Shown piece after piece: positions 11,485 to 23,191 of a stretch of 64,000 bases of DNA. The DNA lies in the NCBI GenBank assembly GCA_019188255.1, contig JAETXT010000014.1:1240001-1304000 (forward strand), in the 5' to 3' direction. The stretch is from Verticillium longisporum (lineage: Eukaryota > Ascomycota > Sordariomycetes > Glomerellales > Plectosphaerellaceae). The translations under genes were made by a program, and so were the position numbers. The notes beneath the pieces were generated by a model. That model ran no database searches. It was given only the letters and a program-made list of their open reading frames with translations, and was not told where the DNA came from. Position 1 is the stretch's first letter. Every line of letters begins with the position of its first letter.

Positions 11485-13357
11485 TCAACCAGACATGGTC
11501 GCCTCGACATGCTGGTTCGTTGTTGGCGGCGGTGGCATCTCCGAATCGCCTTCCGGTATTCTCGAAAGACCGCCGATGGCCGTGACGTTGATAGACTTGG
11601 TCGTTTGCTGCTGGTGGATGCGAAGTTTCTCCGTCAGCCGCAGGACTGTTGCGTATTCGTTTTGGTCGACAAAACCGTTGGAAGCGTTGCTTTGGATGAA
11701 GTTGAGCAACGTATCTGCTGCCCTACGAGCGTCCTCCTGCGTGGGCGACGTCGGAGAAGAGCCAACAGGGGTCGACGACAAACCGCTGTTGATCGGAGTG
11801 GTTGTTGAACGCCCAGCCATGCTGCTATTGCTGCTGCTGTGATGCAGATGCGGTGACGAGGCGATGGCGTTGTCGATGCCGAACGGAGCTGCGTTCATCT
11901 CGTGGACAGGAGACTCCAGAGCCGATGAAGGGGCGGTCGCCGAGGGGTGAAACCTCGGGGTTGATGGCTCTGTCGTCGTGCCCGCTGCGTTCATGTACTC
12001 TAGATCCAGGGTTGGGAAGGTTTGGCTCCTCGGCCGCGAGAAGTTGGAGCCTGCGCCCACTTGCATTTGGCGAGTCTGATCGGGTGCTAGGAAACTGCCA
12101 ACATTTGGATCTGGAGAGAAGGTGAATGGGCCTGTGGGACTCAGTGCACCCCCCGAGAAGGAGGACGCCGCTGCGTCAGTAAAAGCACTGTTCAGAGACG
12201 TCGTGCTATGCGAGTTTGCGTGCTTGTAGGTGTTGCCGTCTGGAGAGTAGGGGATGAACCCGAGGCCGTTGTTGTGTGCGTCCTCGTCGCTCCGATCTGC
12301 CGAGAGGGGCGAAGGCTGTCCCGTAGGCGAGGTGGTTGACATGATGCCGTGCGTCAGCGATGGCGAGGCAGAGAGTTTCGCATGATCGATAATGTTCGTC
12401 TCGGATGCCCTCCGCAACAACCTGGGTTGACCGATACCGTTCTTCTGCTTGAACTTCTCCAGCCACGAGCCGTTTAATAAGGCCTTGAACTGGCTTTCCG
12501 ACTCGCCACCGACAGTCAGACGAAAGTGACGAGCCTGTTGCAGGATCTCCTCGTCTGAAATGTCAGCCCCATAGCGTGTCTTCCTTTTGTTGACCCAGGA
12601 TGACAAAGCCTTCTCGAAGTCTGGCAGCTTCTTCTGGTTGCGCTTGACCGGAGACTGCGTCCTGTCCTCCGGGAAGAGATACTTCTCCTTGTTACGAAGG
12701 ACCTTTGATACAGTACTAGATGCAGAGTCAGACCGGTTGAGCCACGGGCTCGCGTGTTATCGCTCGTGTCACCTACCTCCTTTCGACGCCGAACATGGCA
12801 CCGATTTCGGTCTGCTTCATGTTGGGGTTGTCCATATGGTACTGGCACATCCTCCGCCTGTCGTCATCTGTCAGAGTCTTTCGCGGTGCCGATTGCTGCA
12901 TGCCCAACGGCCTGACAGGCTTGGACGAAGGCGAGACACCCAGCACGGGCGGCATCTGTAAAGGGGGCGCCGACTGAGCCGAGTAGCTGCTGCGATTTTG
13001 CACAAAATTACTTGGCCATGCTCCCTGAGGTATCGTGAGCATGGCAAGTTGTGTATGCGATCGATGCTGTTGCTGCTGCTGCTGCTGCTGCTGTTGAGGA
13101 GGCAAAATAGGTTGTAAAGGCGCCGGCGGAGGAGGCATCCTGCCGATGGATTCTGATGGCAACCCGTGCGGAGTGTGAGAACCATAACTAAACCCGTAGT
13201 CCGGCATGGCGCTCTGATGATAGGAATTCATGTCGCCCCAGCCGTCGTTGACGTTGTGGTGGGCGGCAGTGTTCTGATGGTGGTTTGTAAAAGATTGGTC
13301 CGTTGCAAGATGACTCTCCTGGTCCACGCCAGTTGAGCCCATCATGGCGTGTTGCAT
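11485..13357 (-). CDS. CENP-B/psq-type HTH DNA-binding protein with polyglutamine tract
   Basis: Predicted 603-residue nuclear protein. Two exons, 13357-12777 and 12715-11485, joined across a 61-base intron (gtaggt...ctag) that completes an AGT Ser codon. The N-terminal third is disordered, with a ten-Gln run encoded by CAG/CAA repeats near residue 90. The DNA-binding region starts at KTLTDDDRRRMCQYHMDN and runs through IGAMFGVERSTVSKVLR, a helix-turn-helix of the CENP-B N-terminal (psq) type. It is followed by a second CENPB/Tc5-type HTH (LPDFEKALSSWVNKRK ... NGSWLEKFKQKNGI). The remainder is a long Ser/Thr/Pro-rich tail. Relatives include fission yeast Abp1/Cbh and domesticated pogo-type transposase DNA-binding modules; there is no DDE catalytic domain here, so a regulator or chromatin protein is likelier than a transposase. 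The ATG at 13357 is the first Met giving a natural N-terminus; a longer in-frame extension to 13408 is less likely. Confidence 0.82.
13065..13096. repeat. CTG/CAG trinucleotide repeat coding polyglutamine
   Basis: Read on the minus strand this gives about ten consecutive Gln codons, mostly CAG, inside the HTH protein. A repeat of this kind is prone to length variation. Confidence 0.9.
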
Positions 13358-15422
13358 TTCCTGTTTGTTATGTCTCAACCGTCTCTTCACGCAGAAGCAT
13401 AAAAGCAAGGGCCCCGACGCTGGAGGTCAGCAGCAAGCGACCTTGAGCGTTGGTTCCAGGTTAAGGGAGCCAGACGACACAACACGCGCGGGAGGGAGGA
13501 AGAACTCGCGCCGTGCGCGGAGGTGTGGTTGTCCTGATGACTGGTAGGATGCCCAGATGTGGGGGAACTCTCTTCCCAGTAGGGTATCTGATCGGGTTGG
13601 ACTCATAGATGGGAGGCATGCATGATAGGTCGAGGGGGGCAATTGGTTTCTGAACGACGGCGTATAAGCGGTCTGCGTCGTGGGGAGACCTTGAGGCGGA
13701 GGGCAGGATAGGACAGGAGATGGCGGGTGGTTCAGGGATGCAATGCAGGTGCGTCGGAGGTGCAGCAGGCGCTGGGGGGGGTCAAGACGGGATGGATGGA
13801 TGGATGGTCAGTTTGGCGGCGGCACGTCTCCTCATGGAAGAGGAGGGCTGGGCTCCGCTAAATGTCCTTGACCCTGTATGTTTTGGAGGCGCCAGCGGGC
13901 TGGACGGACGGACGCAACGGCACGATGCAGTCTCGGGCTCTTCCAGTAGCCCATCGATGAACGTATGGTATCCCAGTCGGTCGAGATTGTTTCGACGACC
14001 CTTGCCGGCGCGTGAATCAGGGACAGAGTGAGAGGGAGACAGAGAGCGAGAGGGAGAGGCAGATTTCGTTCGTTGGGTTGGTGCTCAGATGCTCGACTGA
14101 GAGAGGGGGGCGTATAAGCTGACGGACTCAGAAGCGCTGCAGTGGAGGATGTGCCGGAACGCTGCACACTGCACAGCGTTAGAGAGCGTCTCGGCGGCAA
14201 GCGATGGGGTTCGATAGACCCGTCGACAGGGGCAGCGGAGGAGACGAGATCGGTTCAACGGGCTGTTTGCTGCAAGGCGAGAAAGCTGCAATGCAGTGCT
14301 GGGTCAGTCGGTCGAGGGGAGAGATGGGATATCAGACGGCATGTACGATGGAGTGTGCAGACAACGGTAATACAACACAGACCAGAGAGCTTGAGCTTCG
14401 GAGGTGGGCCACCTGGGTACTGTAGATAGGTCATATGTATTGTGGTATGCACACGAGCGTCGGCTGCTGAGGGTTGTCCTCGAAGTACCGGCAAGGTAAA
14501 GAGAGTAGAAGAGGGGGTGGGATGGGTGTGTGATTTCCTCTGGTACGGGGGGGTGGTGGAAAGGAAGGGGGGGGGGATGATTCTCTTAGGATGATGGGTT
14601 GAGAGAGAGGCCTTGAAGGGGTGAGATGGGTCCACCAACAACAAGCCCCCCCTATCGACAAGAGGGAATCAGAGGGGTGAGGAGGAGAAGCACAAGATGA
14701 AGTGACCGGGGGTGAAAGGGGGATTGGCTTGATTGCTGGAGCTTTTTATATTCTTTTCGTCGGGGGCGGGGGGGGGTTGGGTGGTGGAGGGGGAGAGAGA
14801 TCGGTGAAAGACAGGCCAGGCTGGCCCAGGGACGGATGTACGAAGGTGATGCTCAAAGCAGGAAGGCCAGCCGGGAAGTATCAAAGGCAAGGCCAGGCCG
14901 AGCATGCTTGTCAGATGGCGGGAGGAGAGAGTTGCGGCCGGGGCAGATCGAGACGGGACGGACTGATGAAAGCCAGCCACCAGCTCCAGGGGTCCCATCC
15001 AGCCATGCTCGTCCTGACGACAGAGAGCTTGATCCGGTGGAGGTAATAAGGTAGGTTGTTGTGACAAGACTCGAGACGAGACAAGACGAGACGCCGGATG
15101 ATGTGGAGAGTGTGCCAGGCCAGGCAAGGCTAAGAGATGAGATGCGATGCGATTGCTTTCCTCGTCTTTTTCTTTCCTGTCTTGTCCTGGCTGTTCAATT
15201 CGGATCAGGGGTGTGTCGTACACTCGGCCGACAATGTATTTTCAGACCACCTTGTGTTCTTCACAAGCATTCGAAGTCCAAGCAAGGTAAGCTGTGGCAC
15301 ACTCGAGCTCCATCGCTTCCGCCTCCTGCTAATCGGTCGGTCAGTCTCACCAACAGCCACACCGCGCCCTGAGCCAGGGATTCCGCAAGCGCGCGTGGTC
15401 CCAAGGATCAACGAAAGCCAAC

Positions 15423-15458
15423 TCCCTCCCTCCCTCCCTCTCTCTCTCTCTCTCTCAC
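15423..15458. repeat. (CCCT)n/(CT)n low-complexity tract
   Basis: Four CCCT-like units merge into a run of about ten CT dinucleotides. Simple repeat, no coding value. Confidence 0.9.
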
Positions 15459-18400
15459 TTCATTTGCCAAGCTCTTGAGAACAATGTCATGGCCAAGGTC
15501 AGTCTCCATCTGGGCTGAACACATCCAAGTGGACTCGAGTGGATATGTACCTCTTTCTAGTCAAGGCAGCGATCGACCATCTAGCTGGCGCAGGTGGCCT
15601 GGTCGCTCACGAATCGAGTATCGCCGACTGCGAATCTGCGGTGCTGTTGACGCTGTCACTCACCCGCAGCATGAACATTCCCATTCCTTGTCGCAAACTC
15701 TCTCCTCTCACACCCCCAGTTTCAATCGATAACTGATGAGAGGTGTTGCCGCAAGGGTTTGAGCTGTGGCAGTCGCCCATGGCAGGATCATGCGAAAACC
15801 GAATCCCTGCGCATCGCATCCCGGGATGAGGCATTTCAACAGACCAGCAGCCGCTGCTCCCGTCTGTGCTTGATCAGTGATACTTGTTGGGGGTAGCTCC
15901 AGGGGTGCAATACAGGTACAGAGGCGGGCAAAGCCTCCCCTCTCCCCCCTGCCAGGTCTTTGCTCTGGCCTTCGCCATAGGCTGGCTCCATTCATTACTT
16001 GTGGTCGCTGCTCGTTCGTCGCTACTCTTGCTGCTGCCACTGCTACTGTCATTCTTTACTCGATAGGGCCGGCGCCATCCAACCCCGTGTCGTTGTCAGA
16101 GACAAGTGCGGCCTCCACGTCGTCGGAGCATTTTCCATTTGATCGTCGCCAGTGTGCGTCGCACGGCGAGCGCTGAAACCTGTTCCGACCATTATACATA
16201 ACAACACGAGGGATTCCATTATGCTTCCTTGAGGCGAGCTCACATTTGTGATGTCCGCGATGCTCCGGGGGAGCTTCATCGGAAAATCAAATAACTGCTG
16301 GGATTTCATTAATGAAAGGCAGCAGGGCTGATTGTCATCCAAGCAAATCTTGTCGTCTGATGACACCCAGCTCACTCTAGGTTTCTGGTTTGGACTGACC
16401 AGTCTGCGCGGTGTGCAGGGGATCGACAGAACCAGAGTTGAAGGCCCGCCAGTGGCCTGTCTTATCCATAGTGAACCTCCACAGCAAGGATCACCCCGGC
16501 TCTGTCCCAATCGAGACCCTTCAGGGGGTGGGGGAGGGTTCCGTGAACGTCTCTTCCGCCCATGTTTGCTAGGTGACTCGGCCTGACAGGCAGACAGACC
16601 CTGTACCGAACGATATTAGACAAGCGGACTGTGCCCAATGCGACCGATGCTCTCGCCCAGTTGCTGCTTGCGCGCGGACAGGAGCTATACGTCGTCGAGT
16701 CAAGCGCAGATCTAGGATCAGGTAGGTAATATCAAGACTTGTCGCATGAGTTCCGAAAGGAAGCCACGGCACTGAGCGAAGATCATCAATGCATCGCCGT
16801 CGCGGGGGGAGGGGGTGAGGGGTGCTAAGGAGGCTCGCGCATTTTCCGTCCCTTCTTTTCGAGCTGATCAGTCCCTCCACGCGTCGCACTCCCGGCCGGC
16901 TACAGTTAGACCCTGCTCGTTCGACGACAAAAAAGGCCGTCTGAGTGAGATGCCACCCTCTGAGGTCGAGATCCGGCGGCGCGCTTTGATGCTCAATTTC
17001 TGATGGAGTGAAGATGAGAAAAAGCCAAGGCCTCGCCGCCAATGCTCCGAACCCCGCTTCCTCTGACCAGGGAGCAGAGTGATGCAGTCGCAGGTCGACG
17101 AGCCAACAAGGCCACATCCCAGACCTTACGGAATGGCACATGGTCATGACAGCAATAGAACCCCAGACTCAGCCATCCATCGTGCTGGCTAACAGGTTGA
17201 AGCATTGAGCTGGCCCTGGCGTGCCGCAGCAGCTCCCTGCCATGGAACTGAACATGGCGATGAACGACTGATTGCAAGCGGCGGTACTTTCCTGGTCTTG
17301 CCGAAACACAGGCCGGGTCCAAACATCCCGCACTGCGAAAGCCACTAAGAAGATGGACCTTGCTGGCTAGTGGAACGGGCCTTCTGTTGAAGATTCGTCA
17401 GGAACAGTAGCCGCGACGAGGCTTGTGTCGGCCTTCAAGCCGGAGCCCGATACCGATACCCACCTGACAACCATGATTTTAGAGCAAGGCCATGTCTCGG
17501 CCTTCCATTCTCATGGCCGCAAGGTCACATTCCTCCCTTCGTGTCCACCGTGCAGAGGGGAGGTCTCTCCACCGGCTTCTTCAGCAGGAGACGAGGGAAC
17601 CCACAATTGCAAGAAGCTGAGGACATGGAGAGGTCGACTTTCGTCCAACGAAATGCTGAGAACCCATTCCTGACCTCTCATTGGACATTATTCGCAGGTC
17701 ACAAGAGCGTTCTTCATCTCACCATTGGATAAAATTGCCAGATGACCTTGCTTGAAGGTGAGGCAAGGAATCGATCCCATCATGGGAAGTGTATATCTGG
17801 CTAGCTTGGACCTGGTGACCCTGGGAGCTTGTCCTGAAAAGGCGCCATCCGCTGATGAGGTGAGGGGGGTTCAAGATGTGACGAAGTACGGAAAATCATG
17901 GTGGATATGCCTCGTCCACGGCGTCTTCATGTCGATACGACCATGTCGAACCATTACAGGGTTGCAGCTCGTCGCGCATGTATGCTCGCTGGCATTGGCA
18001 GTCGCTACTGATGATGCCGTAGCCATTCGTCTTGTACAAGCACCTCAGGCACCTCTTCCAGCGCCAAACGTTATTCCGCTGTTGGCCTGGTATGGAGAGC
18101 GCCGGATTGTTGATGATCATGGTTTTAGCGGCAGTGACAACAGGCCCCTGGCGGTGGAGTAGAAGATCGAGAATGCCCATTGAGCACTTCATGACGGGCT
18201 GAAGGGCCGGAGGAAATAAGAAAAGTCCGGCATGATATGCGCAGTGGGATGAGATCGCTTCGATCGCTCCAGATCTTGTGACTGGTGTCGAGCATACCTT
18301 GCCGCCATCGTGTGTTTGATAGCTCCAATGACGATGCAGAGATGTTCTCGGGAGAGCCATGACAGTATCGTATCCGAGCATTGCGATCGCTAGACCGAGA

Positions 18401-18902
18401 GCGACGAGCAGCAAGTAGCAAGTAGCAAGCAGCAAGCAGCAACAAGCGGGGCTCGGGCATCAATGGGTGAACCAACCAGTGCCAGATTGCACGTTGCCGA
18501 AAGGAGGGAGGACCAAGACCAGGTCGGTATTTTGGTGGCTTTCGTCCGGTGAGTCGTGGCTTTCCCATGGCGTTCCCATGGTTGACCTTGGCCATGAAGC
18601 CTCTAGACCTTGCAAAGACTGATGACATACATGGTACACTTTGAGAAAGTTGGCTGGGATCAGGACGGCATTTGCGAGGTCATCGTGAGGCTGGCCCGTG
18701 GCCCTTTGTCACAATCGAATGCATGAGCGGGCGCGATGTTCCCACGCCATCCCAACCTTCGATCCTTCTTTGCCTATTGAGGCGTCTCCACACACCCCAG
18801 AAAAGGACTGCAAGTAGCATCAGGGCACGGCTGCCCATGGGTGGAGTTTTCTTGTTGTAGCTGGTTCCCCTCACACAAGGAGCCCCCGAGCCAAGGGACC
18901 CC

Positions 18903-18944
18903 AGGTAGAGTATCTACCTCAGGCAGGTAATAAGTAAGGTAGTT
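18903..18944. repeat. TACCT/AGGTA cluster
   Basis: Repeated AGGTA words with one inverted TACCT copy in an intergenic region; the same word family as the clusters at 5967, 31507 and 41540, but looser. Confidence 0.4.
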
Positions 18945-20703
18945 AGAACATGGAGGAGAAAACGCGAGAGAGCGCCAGAGCGGCAGGGCAAGCCGTGGTG
19001 GTCCGTGTCCTCTTGCACCCGATAGCCCGCATCGCAGCCGTTTCTCCCGCGTGGTCTGTGTGTCATTTGGCTCCTCGTTTTTCCGCTTCAACCACCCAGC
19101 TTGCTAGGATCCGGGGGCATGCCTCCTCGTCGCTGGAGCGGCTGGGGAACATCATTCGTAGCAGTTGATAACCCTCATCTCTCGAGGTGGTCTGTGAGGC
19201 GCAGAACAGGGCCAGGGTTAAGCCGCTTTCGAGCCTTGGTCCTCCTGCACCCCACCCACCAGTCGAAACAAGTGAGTGAGCGAGCGCGCTGCATTTCCCG
19301 ACCTGACTTGAGCTTGCTGATCCCGACGAAGCAGGTCCTGGGGCTCCGACGCCTGGACCAACGCCGTTCCCACCAACGCCAGAGCAGGGCCAAGTTCCAT
19401 CGTGGGCTGCATGGTGTTTGGCCAAAAGCCGCTCAATATCGACTGCTTCGCCAGTCGTAGCGGCCGACGGGCTCCCAATCTCGCTCGAATGATTTGCGAT
19501 GAGATCACGGTTGGCACAGCCAGGCGTGAAGACAGGCGGAGAGCTGTAGCGACCCACCAGGCACCCGATGACAGTGTGCCGCCCCTCTTCAGCCCCCCCC
19601 CCCCCCGGCGCCGGCCCCCGGCGGCAAGAGAAGTCTTCTGAAAGGTCGGTCTGAGAGGGCATGCGTGAGAGGATCGAGCCAGCGACCGTCACTGGCTGGA
19701 AACTTTCCGACAAAAACTAGGCCCGTAGCGAGACTTCATCCGCTCTGTGACCAAGCCAGCCTGAGCCAGACAACAACAGATTGTCCCAGGCTCTGTCCTG
19801 TTGGAAGGGTCAAAACACATGATTTCTCAGCCGCGAAAATGACAAGTCCAGAGAAGATTGAGGCGAGGTCGTGAAATGTCGTCAGGCGTTTGTTTTAAGC
19901 GCCCGTGTCTGAAATTTGCCGGCCTCACCCCCTCTCGCATGCGGCCACGACGGCGGCCTCTGCATCACAGCTTGCATGCATCCCTACGCCGTTCGCTGGG
20001 ACTCACAACTCGTGAGGGTCGCATGAGGAGAGACCCTCGGTTATGCATGTTGGCCATGACTTTTCGACCACAGCACGAGGAAAATACCGTGACCTGAACA
20101 TTGTGGCGTCTGAGGCGCATTTCGCACCACGCTTTTCGTTCGTTCAGTTCTCTGATCCGTATGCAGGGGACGAGTGCGTGATCCGCGAGCCGGGCTTTGA
20201 GGACAGGAACTGTGGAACTGTATGCGACGCAAATTTGAGTTATGGTGGGAGACATGGCGAATCCGCTTGTTTGTTCAATTCCCCCCAGATGTTCTCACGT
20301 CATCTCTGGGTAAACGACATCTACTGATCGATCGTGCTCTTTCGCGTCATCGAAGCTGCTTCGTCTGCTTGACGGACACAACACCATCCGTGCGCCAGTC
20401 CGTCTCGATCGCGAGAGTTGTCTTAGCGCTGTCCTCTCGTCAGCCGTCCCCCATAAGCTCAAAGGCGGCGCGGACAGACTGGTGTGGTTCCTGCCTGGAC
20501 ATTACCGCTGCGCCTCGAGCTTCCCCTTTGCCCCTTCAACACCAACAGCCACTGGGGCCTGCAGTCTATGCTCAGGCTCACGTCTCAACATGGAAGTAGC
20601 TTTGTGCTTCAGCTTGGAAAAGCTGGCGATCCTCCGCTTTCTGAGGTGGTGAATTCCGGCTCGTACTATCACCACTGTCTTCCATGGCATTTTGTGAAGT
20701 GTC

Positions 20704-22286
20704 TCAACGCTTAACAATCGTCACTGATCCATATCTGTGTCAGTGGAGTTGATCTGGGAGAAGGTATTGATCGCGGAGGGAGAGGGGGACGAACCAATGT
20801 CCTCATCAGCTAGCTCGTGGGACAGACCAACACGCTGAGGTTGGTGCTTGCAGGATTTGCCATACACGATAGCGTTTTTGAACTGCTCAACGATAGTTCG
20901 GTGAATGGCGTTGCACTGGGCATTTTCAGTCAGTATTGCTGGTACTAGAACAACCAAGTACTCCGTCCCAAAGGCTCCAGGGTGGTCCAACAACTTACGA
21001 AATCCTCGACAGTGCACCTGTTCGACCGAAGCACAACGGGCTGACTGTAATCTGGCATCCTTCCTTTTGGCTTCGTGTAAACGCGCACAAGGTTCAGTTT
21101 GTCCCACCTAGAGCATTGGTGATTAGCACAGTCTTTCGCTGCCTCTTCTCCCTCCCTCGACCTCACACCCAGATTCGGACTGGAGAGTGACCACAGGCCA
21201 AGGGTACAGCTCAACAAAGAAAGAGGGAGGGCTCACATCGCTTCCATCAGTTCGTCGACATTCCACCCGTGCTCTGAGCTGATCGGCACAGCGTTCGGGA
21301 TACGGTACAGAAGGTCGAGCTCTTCGATGCTGATGGCATCGATCTTGTTGAGGACGTAGACAACGGGAATGTAGCTCCGGCTCTTGGCTTCTAGAATATC
21401 AATGACATCGTCGATGGTGGCGTCGCATCGAATAGAGATATCCGCAGAGTTGATCTTGTACTCGTTCATGACAGCCTTGATCTCTTCGTGGCTGATGTTG
21501 TTCAGAGGCACCGTGTTTGTGATGTTGAGGCCGCCCTTCTCCTTCTTCTTGAATGTAATGTTAGGAGGAGACTTGTTGATACGGATGCCGAAGCCCTCGA
21601 GTTCCGTCTCAATGACACGCTTGTCCGTCAGGGGCTTGTTGACGTCGAGGACGATGAAGATGAGATGGCACGTCTTCGCCACTGCGATAACTTGACGACC
21701 ACGGCCACGACCGTCCTTGGCACCCTCGATGATACCTGGTAAATCAATGATCTGTAGAGGAGCACCTATTTCAAAAATCAGGAACAAGTCCGTGCAAATC
21801 AAAGGGTCAGGCGCAAGCGGCAATCGCCGGCTGATATTCTGTGCTCACCGTTGTAGACGACTTGGCCAGGCACCGAGGTCAGTGTCGTGAACTCGTACGC
21901 TGCAGCCTCGGAATGCTGTCCTGTGAGCCGGCTCATCAAGGTACTCTTTCCTACGGAAGGGAAGCCGATGAATCCAACACTGGCAACACCCGTCCTGGCC
22001 ACATCGAAGCCCGCGCCGCCGCCGCCGCCACCGGACGATGGCGTGAGCAGCTCTCGCTTGAGCTTAGCCAATTTAGCCTTCAGCTGGCCCAGGTGAAAGG
22101 AGGTCGCCTTGTTCTTCTGAGTCTTGGCCATCTACAGGGTTCCGTTAGTTGCTGATGGTGGTATTGGGTCCTTGTCGAGAATAGACGTACTTCGGCCTCG
22201 ATCTCCTTGATCTGTGTTGCGAATAGTCAGCCATTGCTCGAAGCAGCCCAGAGAAGCCTGCCTACCTTGTCCACCGTTGTCGACAT
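20704..22286 (-). CDS. RBG1: Rbg1/DRG1 developmentally regulated GTP-binding protein
   Basis: Predicted 367-residue cytoplasmic GTPase, the exact usual length of DRG1. Rbg1/DRG1 binds a DFRP partner (Tma46 in yeast) and associates with translating ribosomes. Seven exons: 22286-22266, 22211-22191, 22131-21849, 21765-21237, 21107-20999, 20915-20795 and 20723-20704; every junction keeps frame. Visible motifs are the N-terminal [15 protein letters not shown] helix, P-loop GFPSVGKST (G1), [11 protein letters not shown] (G2), DLPGIIEGA (G3) and NKID (G4). A C-terminal TGS domain ends in [16 protein letters not shown] and [18 protein letters not shown]. Exons 1 and 2 are only 21 nt each and exon 7 is 20 nt. 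All seven exons are needed to build the complete family alignment, so the model is strong. It is transcribed in the same direction as HOS4 upstream of it. Confidence 0.96.
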
Positions 22287-23191
22287 TTTGGCGGTGTTCC
22301 CTGCTCCTCTGTTTCTGTGTGGCTCTTTTTCGATGTGGCGCTGCTCCCGATTGCAGTGTCGCGATGGCCGTGTCTCAGAAGTAACTGCTGTTGCGGTCTG
22401 CGCGCGATGGGAGGATTTCAAGAAGTTTGGATCTTGGTGGGGTTAAAATTTGGCGGGGTTTGACTTTGGAAAAGTTTCATTGGTGCACCCTGTGATGTCA
22501 CTGGTCTTTACCCACCCGTGACCACACCGAGCCCTGGTTCGGTCAGCCAAAGGGGATGGTTCGGTTTCGGTGTCTGATTGTTCGTCCGCCCCCAAGAATC
22601 ATGTAGGCCTCGCCTCAGTATGTCATCGATCAAACTTATGTTAGCACGGTCCGTCGCGAACATATACGAAAAGGCTTTCACTGCTGGGATCTGCGCTGGT
22701 AAATCATCTTCGAAAGTGCATGGTACAGATGGCACACTAGGACGCAGGACGAAAGACACATGCACATCAGTTTAATACAGTAAAAAAGTGTGTTTCGTTG
22801 GCTACATAAATCAAGACAAACGCATTGCATGTCTGTCGCTTTGCCCAACTCCATGGGACACTATGAAGTCGCTTCGTCGAATGGTACACCAGCCCGACAG
22901 GAGAGGATGGCAACACAACTGCCATTCCCGCCCCAGTAACAAGCCAGAGTGTCTTTTCGATGTTGCGAAGCCATACTGGATATATTTGCAACACCAAAAG
23001 CACCTGCCCACTGCCCAGTGCACAGCGTCCAAACGTTTCCGTGTCATCAAAGAAAAGCCTCTTGCAGGTAGAGGAGTGATGATTTCGAACCAAAGCCTGA
23101 GCTTCAGGGCTACTGCTGAGTGATCGTACTTCATTATCGTCAAGGTCAGAGCAGACGAGATCAGTCATGTTCATGATTTCGCACCCCTTCA
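22287..23191. other. Intergenic between HOS4 3' end and RBG1 start
   Basis: Both neighbours are on the minus strand, so this stretch should hold the HOS4 3' UTR (high end) and the RBG1 promoter and leader (low end). Open frames here, the longest 141 codons at 22767-23192, show no recognised family. No repeats or RNA genes seen. Confidence 0.5.

Larger units (their letters stand above)
13358..20703. other. Long gene-poor stretch, no supportable gene
   Basis: About 7.3 kb with no recognisable protein family on either strand. The first 1-2 kb upstream of the HTH gene is purine/pyrimidine-biased and may include a long 5' leader and promoter. Open frames up to about 216 codons (for example 19713-19063 on minus) have no recognisable motif, irregular amino-acid composition and no splice support. 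Simple repeats include a CT run at 15423-15458 and a C14 run at 19593-19606; a palindrome cluster lies at 18903-18944. Non-coding RNA genes cannot be excluded, but I found no tRNA or 5S signature. Confidence 0.5.

Noticed and set aside
16569..17147. 192-codon open frame on minus
   Set aside because: No family resemblance, no splice structure; consistent with chance in G/C-rich DNA.
19063..19713. 216-codon open frame on minus
   Set aside because: No recognised motif, crosses a C14 run, and has the composition of non-coding sequence in this region.
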